64,000 nucleotides of DNA from Streptomyces uncialis (GCF_036250755.1 NZ_CP109583.1:1984001-2048000); one strand, 5' to 3'. Numbered from the stretch's first letter, positions 35,745 to 45,579 are shown. The notes: generated by a model not told the origin, from the sequence alone. Translations and numbers: made by a program.

Positions 35745-36724
35745 TGCCCGCCGTCGGCCGCACGTACTGGCTGACCGAACCCTGCCGCATCCGCCGCGAG
35801 GACAACAGCGTCCGCGTCGAGCGCCCGGACGGCAGTCCGGTCCGTATCCCCATCACCGACATCCGCGACCTGGTCGTCTTCGACCACGTCGACATCAACA
35901 CGTCCGCACTGTCACTGCTCAGCCGCAACGGCGTCACCGTGCACATCCTCGACCATTACGGCAACCACGCCGGGCACTTCAGCCCCGCCGAGTCGATGTC
36001 GTCCGCCGCCACCGTCCGACGCCAGGTCGAAATCTCGGCCGACGACGAGCAGCGGCTCGCAATCAGCCGGTCCCTCGTGCTCGCCACCGCGGAGAACATC
36101 CGCTGGGCCCTCGACACCGACCTGCTCGACCCCGCACTGGAAGCGCTCAGGAACGCGCTGCCCGCATGCCGGACCAACGACGCGATCATGGGCCAGGAAG
36201 GCAACTTCCGCCGTACCGCCTGGGCCGTACTCGACAGTCGGCTCCCACCATGGCTCCGCATGAACGGCCGCACACGGCGCCCACCGACCAACGCGGGCAA
36301 CGCCTTCATCAGCTACCTCAACGCCCTCGTGTACGCACGACTGCTGACCGCCTTGCGAAGCACACCACTGCACCCCGCGATCGGCTTCCTCCACGCGGAC
36401 ACCGACCGCCGCCGCAACACACTCGCCCTCGACCTGGCCGAACCCTTCAAGCCCCTGTTCGCGGAACGGCTGCTGCGACGCGCCGCAAGCCAGAAGCACC
36501 TGAAAGAGAGCGACTTCGAGACCGACGTGGGCCGGGCCTCCCTCAGCAAGAACGGCCGCAAGAAGATCGCCGCACTGGTGCGGGAAGAACTCTCGACAAC
36601 GGTCCATCACCGGGGCCTCAAACGACAGGTCAGCTACGAGGAGCTGATGCACCTGGAAGCCCTGAAAGTCGTCAGGCTCTGTCTTGAGGGCACACCGTAC
36701 AAGCCGTTCCGGCCGTGGTGGTGA
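35744..36724 (+). CDS. cas1: CRISPR-associated integrase Cas1
   Basis: 326 residues. Cas1 inserts new spacers with Cas2. The N-terminal beta domain (ITDIRDLVVFDHVDINTSAL) is followed by the helical catalytic domain with Glu152 (GQEGNFRR), His217 (GFLHAD) and Asp230/Glu233 (ALDLAEPFKP), the metal-binding set. The length is normal. Both arrays keep a conserved leader junction, so adaptation could still work. Confidence 0.95.
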   Translation: MPAVGRTYWLTEPCRIRREDNSVRVERPDGSPVRIPITDIRDLVVFDHVDINTSALSLLSRNGVTVHILDHYGNHAGHFSPAESMSSAATVRRQVEISADDEQRLAISRSLVLATAENIRWALDTDLLDPALEALRNALPACRTNDAIMGQEGNFRRTAWAVLDSRLPPWLRMNGRTRRPPTNAGNAFISYLNALVYARLLTALRSTPLHPAIGFLHADTDRRRNTLALDLAEPFKPLFAERLLRRAASQKHLKESDFETDVGRASLSKNGRKKIAALVREELSTTVHHRGLKRQVSYEELMHLEALKVVRLCLEGTPYKPFRPWW

Positions 36725-36725
36725 G

Positions 36726-36989
36726 ATGTTCGTCATCCTCGTCTACGACACAGCGGTGGAACGCAACCCGAAAGTACTCAAGACCTGCAGGAAATACCTC
36801 CACTGGACCCAGCGCAGCGTCTTTCAGGGCGAACTGTCCGCAGCACAGTACAGAGCACTGATGGCCGCACTGGGCACCGTGATCGACCCGGGATACGACA
36901 GCATCGTCACGTACACCGCCCGGTCACCCGACATGGTCGAGTCGACGACCCTCGGGGTCGCCCTCGGAGGCCCCGGAGACATCCTCTGA
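36726..36989 (+). CDS. cas2: CRISPR-associated protein Cas2
   Basis: 87 residues, the usual size. It has the ferredoxin-like start MFVILVYDTAVERNPKVLKT with Asp8 conserved, then YLHWTQRSVFQGELS, the Cas2 signature. It bridges two Cas1 dimers in the spacer integrase. It is the last gene of the operon and is followed after 89 bases by array 2. Confidence 0.93.
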   Translation: MFVILVYDTAVERNPKVLKTCRKYLHWTQRSVFQGELSAAQYRALMAALGTVIDPGYDSIVTYTARSPDMVESTTLGVALGGPGDIL

Positions 36990-37078
36990 CCAGCACACTT
37001 GCATCACCATCGAACTGCTGCAAAACCATCGCCCAATGACTCCTGCAGAAGCAGTCTGACCTGAGATTTTACCCTCGG
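36990..37078 (+). promoter_or_regulatory. Leader of CRISPR array 2
   Basis: Directly after cas2 the sequence shares the TTGCATCA and CCATCGCCC blocks and the TTTACCCTCGG end with the array 1 leader, then runs into the first repeat. Confidence 0.65.
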
Positions 37079-38088
37079 GTCGTCATCAACCCTGGAGGGT
37101 TCGCAACTCGGGAGGCGGTCGCCAGGCTGGAACTCGGTAGCAGGTCGTCATCAACCCTGGAGGGTTCGCAACAGGACGTCGCGGCGCTCCGGGCGGCCTG
37201 CCCGGACTGGTCGTCATCAACCCTGGAGGGTTCGCAACGGTTGGCCTGCACCTGCTGTGCGCCGCGCAGCCACCGTCGTCATCAACCCTGGAGGGTTCGC
37301 AACCCTACTCCCAGGGGTCCGCCCAGGACCCGACCACCAGTCGTCATCAACCCTGGAGGGTTCGCAACGGGATGGGGGTGGGCAGGGCGATCTGGCGGCT
37401 GCCGGTCGTCATCAACCCTGGAGGGTTCGCAACGCGGCCCACGCGGTGATCTCGTCCCGGTGCGCCAGCCCGTCGTCATCAACCCTGGAGGGTTCGCAAC
37501 GCGGAGAACTCCGGTGCCCGTTCCTCCTGCTGCTGGGGTCGTCATCAACCCTGGAGGGTTCGCAACATGCCGGGGCTGCGGGCGTCTCCTGCGCCGCTAC
37601 AGGTCGTCATCAACCCTGGAGGGTTCGCAACGCGAGGGTCCCCAGGTCGAGGACGGACCCGCACTCCGGTCGTCATCAACCCTGGAGGGTTCGCAACTGG
37701 TGGCACTCGGCGAGCGCGAGCTGCACCCACGAGGTCGTCATCAACCCTGGAGGGTTCGCAACACGAGTACAAGCAGTACGCGTCGAGCGGTGTCCGTAGT
37801 CGTCATCAACCCTGGAGGGTTCGCAACCCGCGCTCGCATTCGCGGGCGCCGAACGGATGTGGGGTCGTCATCAACCCTGGAGGGTTCGCAACCCTTGACG
37901 GCCCCGGACTTGGGACCGGGCAGTGCGGAGTCGTCATCAACCCTGGAGGGTTCGCAACATGTCGGGGACGATGCCCTGCCGCACCGATGCCCTGGTCGTC
38001 ATCAACCCTGGAGGGTTCGCAACCGAGCAGGGCGCCCCAGGCGTGGCGGACCCGCTCCTGTCGTCATCAACCCTGGAGGGTTCGCAAC
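37079..38088 (+). CRISPR. CRISPR array 2: 16 repeats, 15 spacers
   Basis: The repeat is the same 29-base unit as array 1 except for one base in the loop (TGGA in place of AGGA), and that T is in all 16 copies. Spacers are 36-38 bases. No repeat is degenerate, unlike array 1, so this array is younger or better maintained. Spacer 7 (37501-37537) differs from array 1 spacer 1 at only one of 37 positions. Confidence 0.97.
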
Positions 38089-38167
38089 TAGCGACTGTAT
38101 CCGGTCATAGATCACCCCGGACAGAGTCGCCGGTTGCGACCCTCGGCATCACCGCGAAATAGCCAAA

Positions 38168-39795
38168 CCTCGCCGTTTCGCTTGGTGTGGGGCCGGGTTT
38201 CTGGGCGCTATCGCGAAAGCGCCTTCTGAGCTGGGACGATGAACCTTGTCAAGGGGTTCTGTCGGTCCAGACGGAAGGCACTTTCTGAGTGCAGGGTATC
38301 GGCTCGCGTCCCAAGCTCCATGTCTCCGCTGACGGTGCGGGGGTGGTGGGGCACGCCGGGGCACGGTTGCTGGCGGATTTTGCCGGGGCCACTGGGCTGA
38401 CCGCCGCGTACTCCCCTGCGCTCAGGCCGCTTCGGCCGCACGGGACCAGGCACGATCACTGCCAGCGGTGAGACGATCACGGAACTGGCCGTTCTGCGGG
38501 ACAAGCGCGAAACGTTCGGCCCGGTCGCCTCCACACCGACGGCCTGGCGACTGCTGGCCGCATTGACGAAGGGGTACTGGCCCGGCTGCGATCAGCTCGC
38601 GCTCAGGCCCGGGAGGTGGCCTGGCTGCAGGCCGCTGAGCGGGGCGAGGGCATACCCGCAGCCCGGGCCGGGGGACGTGTACTGCCCGGGCGGGTCCTGG
38701 ACCTCGACGCAACGCTGATCACCTCGCACTCGCAGAAGGATCAAGCTGCCCCGACCTACAGGGGCGGCTTCGGCTTCCACCCGCTCCTGTGCTTCCTGGC
38801 CAACACCGGCGAGGCGATGTCCGGGCGGCTGCGGCCCGGCAATGCCGGAGCCAATACCGCCGCCGACCACATCACGGTGTTCGACCAGGCGCTCGCGCAG
38901 ATCCCCGACGCCCACCGCCACGGCACCGACATCCTCGTCCGCACCGACAGCGCCGGATCCGCGAGAGCCTCCCTCAGCCACGTCCGGGACATGCGCAAAC
39001 GAGGAATCCGAACCTTCGTCTCCGTCGGATACGCAGTCACCGAGTCTGTCCGCGACGCGATCCGGGCCGTGCCCGACCGTCTCTGGCATCCCGCTCTGGA
39101 CCAGGACGGTTCGCTCCGTGCCGACGCCGAGGTCACCGAGCTGACCGGAATGGTCGAGCTGACCGGCTACCCGGGAGGCACCCGCATCATCGTGCGCCGT
39201 GAGCGGCCGCATTCCGGTGCCCAACTCTCCCTGTTCGACCAGGACGAGGGTCTGCGGCACCAGGTGTTCCTGACCGACGCCCCCTACTCCGGTGGCGGCT
39301 CCGCCCAGTTCCTCGAGGTCCGCCCTCGCGGACACGCCACCGTCGAAGACCACATCCGGTGCGGCAAGGACACTGGCTTCGGCCGCTTCCCCTCCCGCCA
39401 CTTCGCCATCAACGCCGACTGGCTCGAACTCAGCCTGGCAGCGATCGACCTGCCTGGACCCGGGACTTGCTGCTGGACGGAGAGCTGGCCGACGCCGAGC
39501 CGCAGAAGCTCCGTTACCGACTGCTGCACGTCGCCGCCCGCCTCACCTGCGGCGGCCGACGCCTCCACCTGCGGATCTCCGCCACCTGGCCCTGGAGACA
39601 CGACCTCGCCGCCGCGTTCCACCGACTCGCGGCTCTACCCCGCCCAGCCATTTGACCAGCAGCCCCTGACCATCGACGACCCAAGGAACCTGGAGAACCC
39701 GACCACCGCGCCGGGATCCCACCTTGCCCACCCACCAGCACTGCCTCAGGCAACCCCCGCTCAAACATCCGGCAGCTGTAACTGAAACGGCGAGG
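38168..39795 (+). mobile_element. IS1380-family element, inactivated
   Basis: Ends are marked by a 12-bp inverted repeat: CCTCGCCGTTTC at 38168-38179 and GAAACGGCGAGG at 39784-39795. The size, about 1.63 kb, fits the family. A possible CCAA duplication lies at or one base from the borders but is not exact. It sits 80 bases after array 2. Confidence 0.7.
38290..39655 (+). pseudogene. IS1380-family transposase, several frameshifts
   Basis: The N-terminus (VQGIGSRPKLHVSADGAG, then HAGARLLADFAG) meets a stop near 38469. The next part, TELAVLRDKRETFGPVASTP and TAWRLL, is in another frame. The long middle frame from about 38560 carries VLDLDATLITSHSQKDQAAP and FVSVGYAVTESVRDAIRAV. The C-terminal DGELADAEPQKLRYRLLHVA, then RISATWPWRHDLAAAFH, is in a third frame ending at 39655. 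At least three indels inactivate it. Confidence 0.7.
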
Positions 39796-40012
39796 CCAAG
39801 GAAAACCTTCGCAGGTCAGCAGTCCGGCCTCGGCAAACACAGGCAACAGAGCCTCCTGATCATTTCCGGGACAAATGACCAGCAGGAACCAGCATCTCGA
39901 CGCAGAGCGTCGCTCTTCCTCGATGCCTTCCTGATGTACGCCCCTGCACAGAGCCTGACCTGCACGACAGGCCCCCTGACGCCCCATCAGAACAAGCGTC
40001 AAATGAGCGTCA
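39796..40012 (+). other. Island border with heptamer repeats, no gene
   Basis: CGCAGGTCAG lies at 39810-39819. Four AGCGTCA heptamers at 39995, 40006, 40015 and 40026 repeat about every 10 bases, one per helical turn, next to the attachment repeat. Such arrays are typical arm sites for integrase or excisionase. Confidence 0.5.
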
Positions 40013-40150
40013 CAAGCGTCATTTCAGCGTCAAGATATCGCCCTTAACGCCCACACCGCACATAATGCACGCAGAAACAGTCGCAGGTCAGGAGCCCTTC
40101 GCGGCTGGTTCAAGGATAGCCACGCACTCCACATGGTGGGTCATCGGAAA
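40013..40150 (-). repeat. Direct repeat 1: 3' end of an RNA (uracil-C5)-methyltransferase gene (attachment site)
   Basis: Read on the minus strand this encodes RFPMTHHVECVAILEPAAKG, Ser and a stop at 40089-40091. PMTxHVECV is the C-terminal signature of TrmA/RlmD-type methyltransferases. The downstream non-coding part, including a GATATCGCCC and CACATAATGC block, is shared with direct repeat 2 at 48937-49073; identity is roughly 85 percent by eye. No upstream part of the methyltransferase gene follows, so this is an att site or gene tail left by integration. Confidence 0.7.
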
Positions 40151-40231
40151 TCGCCATCCGGAAGGGGAGCTGGCATACCCGCAGGTCAGGCGGCGCTTTC
40201 GGTGCGCCTCGTGGGCTCTGCGGGCGCCGAG

Positions 40232-40249
40232 AGCGTCAAACGAGCGTCA
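40232..40249 (+). repeat. Paired AGCGTCA heptamers
   Basis: Two AGCGTCA copies spaced 11 bases, the 18-base block being identical to 48937-48954 next to the other direct repeat. This is a likely integrase or excisionase arm site. Confidence 0.45.
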
Positions 40250-40399
40250 CGCCGCAGCCCCGCCCCGACTGCGGGACGGGTCAACGAGCGCCAGCGTTGG
40301 AAGGCACTGCCGACGGTCCCTGGGGGAGAGTCTGCACCAGAGGTTTGAACGCGGCACCAACCAATATCCGCCTCTGGCCCTCTGCAGGCTCCCCTCTGT

Positions 40400-41893
40400 C
40401 TATACCGCAAGGCTGTGGACTCGTGCCCTGGTGAGTGCGACGTAGAGCGAGCGGTGGGCCTCGTCGGCGGGGTCGAGACCCTTCCGGAGCACAGCCGCGT
40501 CGGACTCTTCCAGTCTCATCCCGACCCTGTCCCACTCCCTGCCCTTGGCCTGGTGGCATGTCAGGCCGGGAACGAGTCGCTCGTGCGCGTTCTGCAGCCG
40601 CATACGCAGGTTGCCGAGGGCCTTGCGTGGTGTCCGCTTCTGGCTCTCCGACGGCTCGATGTGCGTCTTGGTGAGCACGCTGTCCGCCAAGGCGGTCCAG
40701 ATGTCGCCGAGGTCGTCCTGGCTCGCCAGGCCCTGGAGAGCAGACTGTAGGTCCGGACGCAGCTCCTCGAACGTTTCGGCTTCTTCGATACCCAGGGTAG
40801 TTCGGGCGTCGGCAAGAAACGCGGCGGGCAGGCCGAAGGAGCTCTGGGTGAGTTCGTTTAGAAGCAAGGTGCACACGGCTTCCTGGAACGGTCCTGACGG
40901 CTGCTTGACTGCCAGCGGGAGGACATGGGCGTCTCCGTTCCACAGTGTCTTCCACCGCCGAGCGAGGACGACATCGACGTCTCGCGCCGCCCCCGTGGGA
41001 AGGAGTACTCGCTCTCCACGGCGCAGTAGACGTGCCAGTGACGCCTGGTCACTGCTGTCCCGCCATCTGAACGATGTCTGAAGTTCGCCGCGTTCGAATC
41101 CCAGCAGCTCGATGAGCCGGCGCACGCTCTCCGGGCGGGCGCCACGAAAGGCGTAGAGGGCCTGCCAAGGGTCTCCCACCAGAGTGACTGCGAGTCCCGC
41201 TTCCGCCGCGATGCGGATGATCTCCACGTCTAGGTCGTTCGCGTCGTAGACCTCGTCGACGAGCAGGGACCTGATTGTCCTGGCGAAGTAGGTCGACACC
41301 TGGGCGCGGATACCGTCGATGCCGAGGGCCCCGTGCACGACCTCGCGTACGTTCTCGTGTGTGCACCATCCTCTGTTGACGGCAGCGGCGAAGTCCGCTG
41401 GCCTTATGTGGTTGTCCGGCTTTGCCTCTGGCAGGTAGGTGGTGCTGACCTGGGTGCCCGCCAGGCGGAGAGCGGGCTTCGCGGTAGTGCGGATGGTGGG
41501 GAAGCGGGTCCGCCACGTGTCCAGCACCTCCAGTTCCTCGTGGCCGCCTGGCCACTGGAGGAGACCAGACCTCAGGAGGTGGGTGAGTAGGTCGTTCAGG
41601 ATGGTGTCGAGTGTGACGATGCGATGGGGCCATGCCAGGGCCGAAGGACCCCACTGCCGAACCACGCGGCTACGTATTTCCTCGGTGGCCGAGCGAGTGA
41701 AGCTGACCGCCACGACTGCCCGGTGATCGGTAGTGCGCGCGAAGCGGTGCAGGCCGAAGCGCTGGTGCGAGACGGTCGTCTTCCCGGAGCCGGGAAACGC
41801 CTCTACGTAGACAAGGCGGTCAGGGCTTGCGGCGGTGAGGAGTTGTTCCGGTGTGAGAGCGCGCGTGCCAGGCCAGCGACTACTCATCGGCAA
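40400..41893 (-). CDS. UvrD-like helicase of a Gabija-like system (GajB-like)
   Basis: A 497-residue SF1 helicase, close to the roughly 494 residues of GajB. Walker A is FPGSGKTT near residues 33-40. Motif Ia/Ib region [16 protein letters not shown], Walker [15 protein letters not shown], then [13 protein letters not shown] (motif III) and QTSFRWR (motif IV) follow, with a final [12 protein letters not shown] and YVALTRARV (motifs V and VI). It lacks the long inserts of housekeeping UvrD. Its start overlaps the OLD-family gene by 14 bases, so the two are coupled. In Gabija the helicase associates with the GajA nuclease against phage. Confidence 0.75.
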   Translation of the reverse strand: MPMSSRWPGTRALTPEQLLTAASPDRLVYVEAFPGSGKTTVSHQRFGLHRFARTTDHRAVVAVSFTRSATEEIRSRVVRQWGPSALAWPHRIVTLDTILNDLLTHLLRSGLLQWPGGHEELEVLDTWRTRFPTIRTTAKPALRLAGTQVSTTYLPEAKPDNHIRPADFAAAVNRGWCTHENVREVVHGALGIDGIRAQVSTYFARTIRSLLVDEVYDANDLDVEIIRIAAEAGLAVTLVGDPWQALYAFRGARPESVRRLIELLGFERGELQTSFRWRDSSDQASLARLLRRGERVLLPTGAARDVDVVLARRWKTLWNGDAHVLPLAVKQPSGPFQEAVCTLLLNELTQSSFGLPAAFLADARTTLGIEEAETFEELRPDLQSALQGLASQDDLGDIWTALADSVLTKTHIEPSESQKRTPRKALGNLRMRLQNAHERLVPGLTCHQAKGREWDRVGMRLEESDAAVLRKGLDPADEAHRSLYVALTRARVHSLAV

Positions 41894-44066
41894 CCGTCAT
41901 CGGACGTGCGGTTGTCGGCCAGCCTCCGGGCCGCCAGTATCGGAGTTCCTCCCATGGCGGTGCATCTGGATCCGGCGCGTCAGAGTCTGGCGGTTCTGGG
42001 ATCGGTTCGTCCCCGGTTGTTTCCGCCCACTCCCGCTCTTCCTTCTGCCAATCGTCCGACCAGTGAAGTTCCTCCGCGTCATCGGCCTGTTGTTCGTCCG
42101 TGTTCCGTTCGCCGTCCAGCACGAGCCAGTCCGGCTCAACAATGGACTCTTGGGGGGCGGTCTCATCAGCCGGGTCGGGCGGGTACACGAACTCGAACAG
42201 TCGCCGGATGTGGTCGGGCACGTTCGGAAGGCTCGACGCCTGCTCGGGACCTGCTTCGTTGACCTCTGCGAGGAGACCGGCGAAGGCAAGCGCGAAGTCG
42301 CCCTTCTTGCTGGAACCCCGCCCTGCCGGGACGGCCGGCTGCCCCTCCTTGCCCTTCCGCGCACTGCGGAACAGTTCGTACACCGTCCGGGCCGTCACGA
42401 GCGGCTCGTCCAGATCAGCCTCGCGCAGGGCCGCTGCGATCAAGCCCTCGTTACCCTCGGTGATTGATGGTTCCAAGGTCGGATGGCTGACAAAGGCGTC
42501 GACGACCGAGGGGTCGTGGGCAGGAAGCCAAGTCGGCTTGTTGTGTTCCTTGCTCTCGAACGGTAGATCGCTGTCGACGAGGATCGCCAGCTTGGTACAC
42601 AGTTCCTTGCCCCGAGTTGCCAAGAGATGCACCGGCCACTGCCCGACCTTCCACCCCATGGGCACAATGCTGAGTGCATCGACGAATGCCTGCTTACGCG
42701 CGTCCTCTCCGGCCCAGGTCCTGCCGAACTCCCTTAGGATGGCGGCGTCGGTGACCCCCTCAACCAGGACGAGGCGGTCGGCGAAGAGGGCGGCGGACCG
42801 ACTCGCGTCCAGATGGAGCCGTGTCTTTCGCAGTGTGATGTCGCGGTGCTTCGTCGGCACGACATCGGCGACGGTGCGGCACACTCTCCCCTGCGCCGTC
42901 TGGCGCACAACGACGAGTTCCTCAGGGGCGCAGGATGTGATGACGTCCGTCGCGTGGCTGGAGAGGATGACCTGCAGCTCCGGCCGCTTCTTGACGGTTC
43001 TGCGCAAGTACCGAACGAGAGCATGCTGCAACTGCGGGTGGAGGTGCGCCTCAGGCTCCTCAATGACGACCGTCGCATGGAAGGGCTTCGTACCGAAGAA
43101 GGAGTCCTCCTCCGACTCGGCATCAGCCTGGGCCTGTTGAAGGTTCCGGGTAGCTTGCTGAATCTGCTCCATCTCCGTGGGGGGCGGCTGGTCGGGAGCA
43201 TCCTGGTGAGACCAGACAGCGTCCTGGGGAAGCTCGGTAGAGTCCGGTATCGCCGCCAGGATCACGGCGATATGCAGCAGGTTGACGTACCCCAGCCCGG
43301 ACACTTCAAGAGGCCGAGCGAACCTGCGTCCCTCCATGACAGCGAGCATGACTTCCAGCACGCGAGCCAAGTAGGTATCGTCGATGACCTGCCCACGTAT
43401 GTACGGCCACTGGCGACTCACCCCAGCCGACAGGTCCGTGAGGTAGCCGCCGATCCTCGTCTCGACGGCGTCGATGACGCTCTCCTTAGCTAGCTCCTCG
43501 AGCAGCTGGGAGGCCCGTGCCCGGAGCCCTACGAGGTTCCGGGTGCCGTTCAGGCGCTGCTGCTCAGCACGGAGCAGCTCAACCAGAATCCGCGCCTCGC
43601 GACGCGCCAGTTCGTCCAGAGGATGACGCCAGGCCGGCAGGTAGATCAGCTTGTACGGGTCCAGATCCAAAGACCTGCCGTACGCCGTGTCAATCTTCGG
43701 GGTGACGCTGCCGAGCCTGCGGCTCAGCGTGGTACCCCAGCTCTGAGCGACATCCCCAAGACGCTGGTGGTTGACCTCGTGCAACTGGCGTCCGAGACGA
43801 CCTTCCTCGGTGAGGCTATCGCCCAGCCGGTACTCCACCTTGATGGTCCGGGTGGACCTCTCGGGTGCGAGCGTGGCGGAACCGTACCTAGGCAGGGCTG
43901 GGAAACGAGAGCCGGGATGAGAAAGGTAGAGCGCATCCGTGAGCGTCGTCTTTCCGACGCCGTTGGCTCCGATCAGCACGCTGAAACGGCCGGGCAAATG
44001 GCAGACCATCTCGCCGTCTGCGCTCGCCCGAAACCCGCTCACTGCGATACGACTCAGGTGCACCAT
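41880..44066 (-). CDS. OLD-family ATP-dependent nuclease (GajA-like)
   Basis: About 728 residues from ATG 44066. It has an ABC-type ATPase domain with Walker [11 protein letters not shown] near 32-41, Walker [16 protein letters not shown] and [11 protein letters not shown], then a TOPRIM nuclease domain with Glu436 ([11 protein letters not shown]) and Asp498/Asp500 (ILVDSDLP). OLD proteins coupled to a UvrD-like helicase are class 2 OLD enzymes, as in Gabija. It is longer than GajA (about 578): an insert sits in the ATPase domain and the last 90 residues form an acidic Pro/Trp-rich tail of unknown role. Confidence 0.78.
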   Translation of the reverse strand: MVHLSRIAVSGFRASADGEMVCHLPGRFSVLIGANGVGKTTLTDALYLSHPGSRFPALPRYGSATLAPERSTRTIKVEYRLGDSLTEEGRLGRQLHEVNHQRLGDVAQSWGTTLSRRLGSVTPKIDTAYGRSLDLDPYKLIYLPAWRHPLDELARREARILVELLRAEQQRLNGTRNLVGLRARASQLLEELAKESVIDAVETRIGGYLTDLSAGVSRQWPYIRGQVIDDTYLARVLEVMLAVMEGRRFARPLEVSGLGYVNLLHIAVILAAIPDSTELPQDAVWSHQDAPDQPPPTEMEQIQQATRNLQQAQADAESEEDSFFGTKPFHATVVIEEPEAHLHPQLQHALVRYLRRTVKKRPELQVILSSHATDVITSCAPEELVVVRQTAQGRVCRTVADVVPTKHRDITLRKTRLHLDASRSAALFADRLVLVEGVTDAAILREFGRTWAGEDARKQAFVDALSIVPMGWKVGQWPVHLLATRGKELCTKLAILVDSDLPFESKEHNKPTWLPAHDPSVVDAFVSHPTLEPSITEGNEGLIAAALREADLDEPLVTARTVYELFRSARKGKEGQPAVPAGRGSSKKGDFALAFAGLLAEVNEAGPEQASSLPNVPDHIRRLFEFVYPPDPADETAPQESIVEPDWLVLDGERNTDEQQADDAEELHWSDDWQKEEREWAETTGDEPIPEPPDSDAPDPDAPPWEELRYWRPGGWPTTARPMTVADE

Positions 44067-44274
44067 GCCCCCCATGGACAAGAAGTACGTGAGTAGCCAT
44101 CATCACCCCCAGCACTGACAACGCTCTTTCTCTTGTGACCACTGTGGTCTGACTGTGCCTGGGTTCCACCGAACGCAGGATGGCTCCGTGTGCCCCTTCA
44201 AGATGATCTTCCTGGCAGCCCATCCAAGGACACTCGGCACAGGCCGACAGTGAACGTCCACCTGAGCAGGCAAA

Positions 44275-44311
44275 CGTCTCTGCCCCGTCCGCGCCGGACG
44301 GGGCAGAGACG
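44275..44311 (-). terminator. Strong hairpin after an integrase remnant
   Basis: CGTCTCTGCCCCGTCC and GGACGGGGCAGAGACG form a perfect 16-bp stem with a 5-base loop. It lies just after the integrase remnant that ends at 44332 on the minus strand. Confidence 0.75.
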
Positions 44312-44331
44312 GCTCGCTCATGCGGCGCCGG

Positions 44332-44465
44332 TCAGCGAACGGCCATGCGCTCCCAGGCCCCGAGCACAGCCTTGTGTGCGTCCGGCTGGAGCCGGGGGAT
44401 AGCGCTGGGGGCCTGGAAGCTCTCGTGGCCGAGAAGGTGCTGGACTTCGGAGAGCGAGACACTCT
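44332..44465 (-). pseudogene. Tyrosine recombinase C-terminal remnant 1
   Basis: The minus strand encodes SEVQHLLGHESFQAPSAIP, then RLQPDAHKAVLGAWERMAVR and a stop. LLGHESFQTTxRYxHLQPDAH is the classic end of phage-type integrases, but here the stretch with the nucleophile Tyr is replaced (SAIPRLQ). No catalytic domain is found upstream. It is the mirror partner of the remnant at 48590-48711. Confidence 0.65.
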
Positions 44466-44639
44466 ATGGACCAGTCACGAAGCACACGTGTGACGCACGG
44501 AGTGCGGCGGGTTGTGCGGGACGAGCTGCAACTCGCCGTTGCCGCCGAAATGGTAGGCAGCCTCGACAGCAGACCACCAGGTCTGCCAACGTCAGTTGCT
44601 ATCGGCGAGGAGGCGCCCGGAGCGGCCCTTGGTGATGGT

Positions 44640-44966
44640 CGTGAAGACCACTGCGTCGCGGTCGCGCGAATTCGTGGCTACTCGCCGCGGCAAGGCCAAG
44701 ATCGGCACCCCGGAGGACGCCTGGCTTTTCCCCGGAGGCCAGTCGGGACGCCCTCTCGGCGACGACTGGGTGGGCCAGCGCCTCCACAAGATCGGGATAC
44801 GGCCCAAGCAGGACTGCTCCACCGCGCTGTTTGACCTCGCGCCACCGCAGTCCCCGCCCGCATGCTCGGGGTCCACATCAAAGTTGCTGTCCAGTGGCAA
44901 TAAGCATCGGGCGGGGACTGGGCCGCCTACGCCGCCGACGTCAGTCGACGGCCCACGCCGACATGA
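44640..44966 (+). pseudogene. Streptomyces recombinase C-terminal remnant
   Basis: Plus-strand text TPEDAWLFPGGQSGRPLGDD, then LGQRLHKIGI-like sequence and TALFDLA, resembles the C-terminus of Streptomyces integrase/recombinase-type proteins. A frame change at about 44838 continues as AVPARMLGVHIKVAVQWQ, then an in-frame stop (TAA), then GDWAAYAADVSRR. It is clearly non-functional, and the first two thirds of the gene are gone. Confidence 0.45.
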
Positions 44967-45060
44967 CAATCATGGATGGCCAGTCTTCGGTTTCTTGCCC
45001 TCGAAAACGGGCTCATCGCAATCGACGGTGCAGCGGTGAGACATCGGTCTCTCCTTAGCG

Positions 45061-45579
45061 TCATGAGTCGGTGGACTCGACCGGCTCCTGTTTCGCCAAC
45101 CCACCCCGCAGCTTCTTCGCAGCAGGTTTCACCTTGTCGTACCAGAAGGGCTTGGCATAAGGAACGATGAGAAGAGCAGCTACTACGACTCCGCCGATTG
45201 CCAACTCCTTCCAACTGGGCTGAGAGCCGTCGTCATCACCACCTCCGCTGTAGTCCACGAAGGGTCCGTTCCTGAAAGCGTCTTCTTCTTCAGCGGGAGA
45301 ATCTCCTGCGTCGAAGCCCCCAGAGTTGGCTTCGATGTCAGCCTTAAGCGCCGCTGCCGTCTCGTCGCTCCAGGTGCGAGTTTCCCAACTTGGGTTGTAC
45401 TGCGCGTAGCCGCCCGTGCCGCGCGAGTGGTACTGCTCCTCCGCGTACTGCTGCCCCTTCTCGGTGAGTCCATAAGCGCCGGGGTCGCCGTCCAGATAGC
45501 CGTGCTTCTTGAGGAGGACATTCATTTCGCGAGCCGTTCGGTCAAACTCCCGGCCCAGCACCCGTGCTGATTTTCCCAT
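45061..45579 (-). CDS. Small membrane protein with N-terminal winged-helix-like region
   Basis: 172 residues from ATG 45579, which has a GAGGGG site upstream. The first 60 residues (SARVLGREFDRTAREMNVLL, KKHGYLDGDPGAYGLTEKG) read like the winged-helix domain seen in phage antirepressor-type proteins. A long acidic linker follows, then one transmembrane segment (LAIGGVVVAALLIVPYA, about 127-147) and a basic C-terminal tail. It follows the large helicase-nuclease gene on the same strand after 118 bases. Membrane effectors are common partners in phage defence, but its function is unknown. Confidence 0.6.
   Translation of the reverse strand: MGKSARVLGREFDRTAREMNVLLKKHGYLDGDPGAYGLTEKGQQYAEEQYHSRGTGGYAQYNPSWETRTWSDETAAALKADIEANSGGFDAGDSPAEEEDAFRNGPFVDYSGGGDDDGSQPSWKELAIGGVVVAALLIVPYAKPFWYDKVKPAAKKLRGGLAKQEPVESTDS

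Noticed and set aside
27446..38088. Self-targeting spacers against genes in this window
   Set aside because: Reading the 31 spacers by eye I saw no match outside the arrays; this is not exhaustive and a full search is needed.
44067..44274. Possible small gene upstream of the OLD-family nuclease
   Set aside because: No frame with a good start or motif; more likely the promoter region of the nuclease operon.
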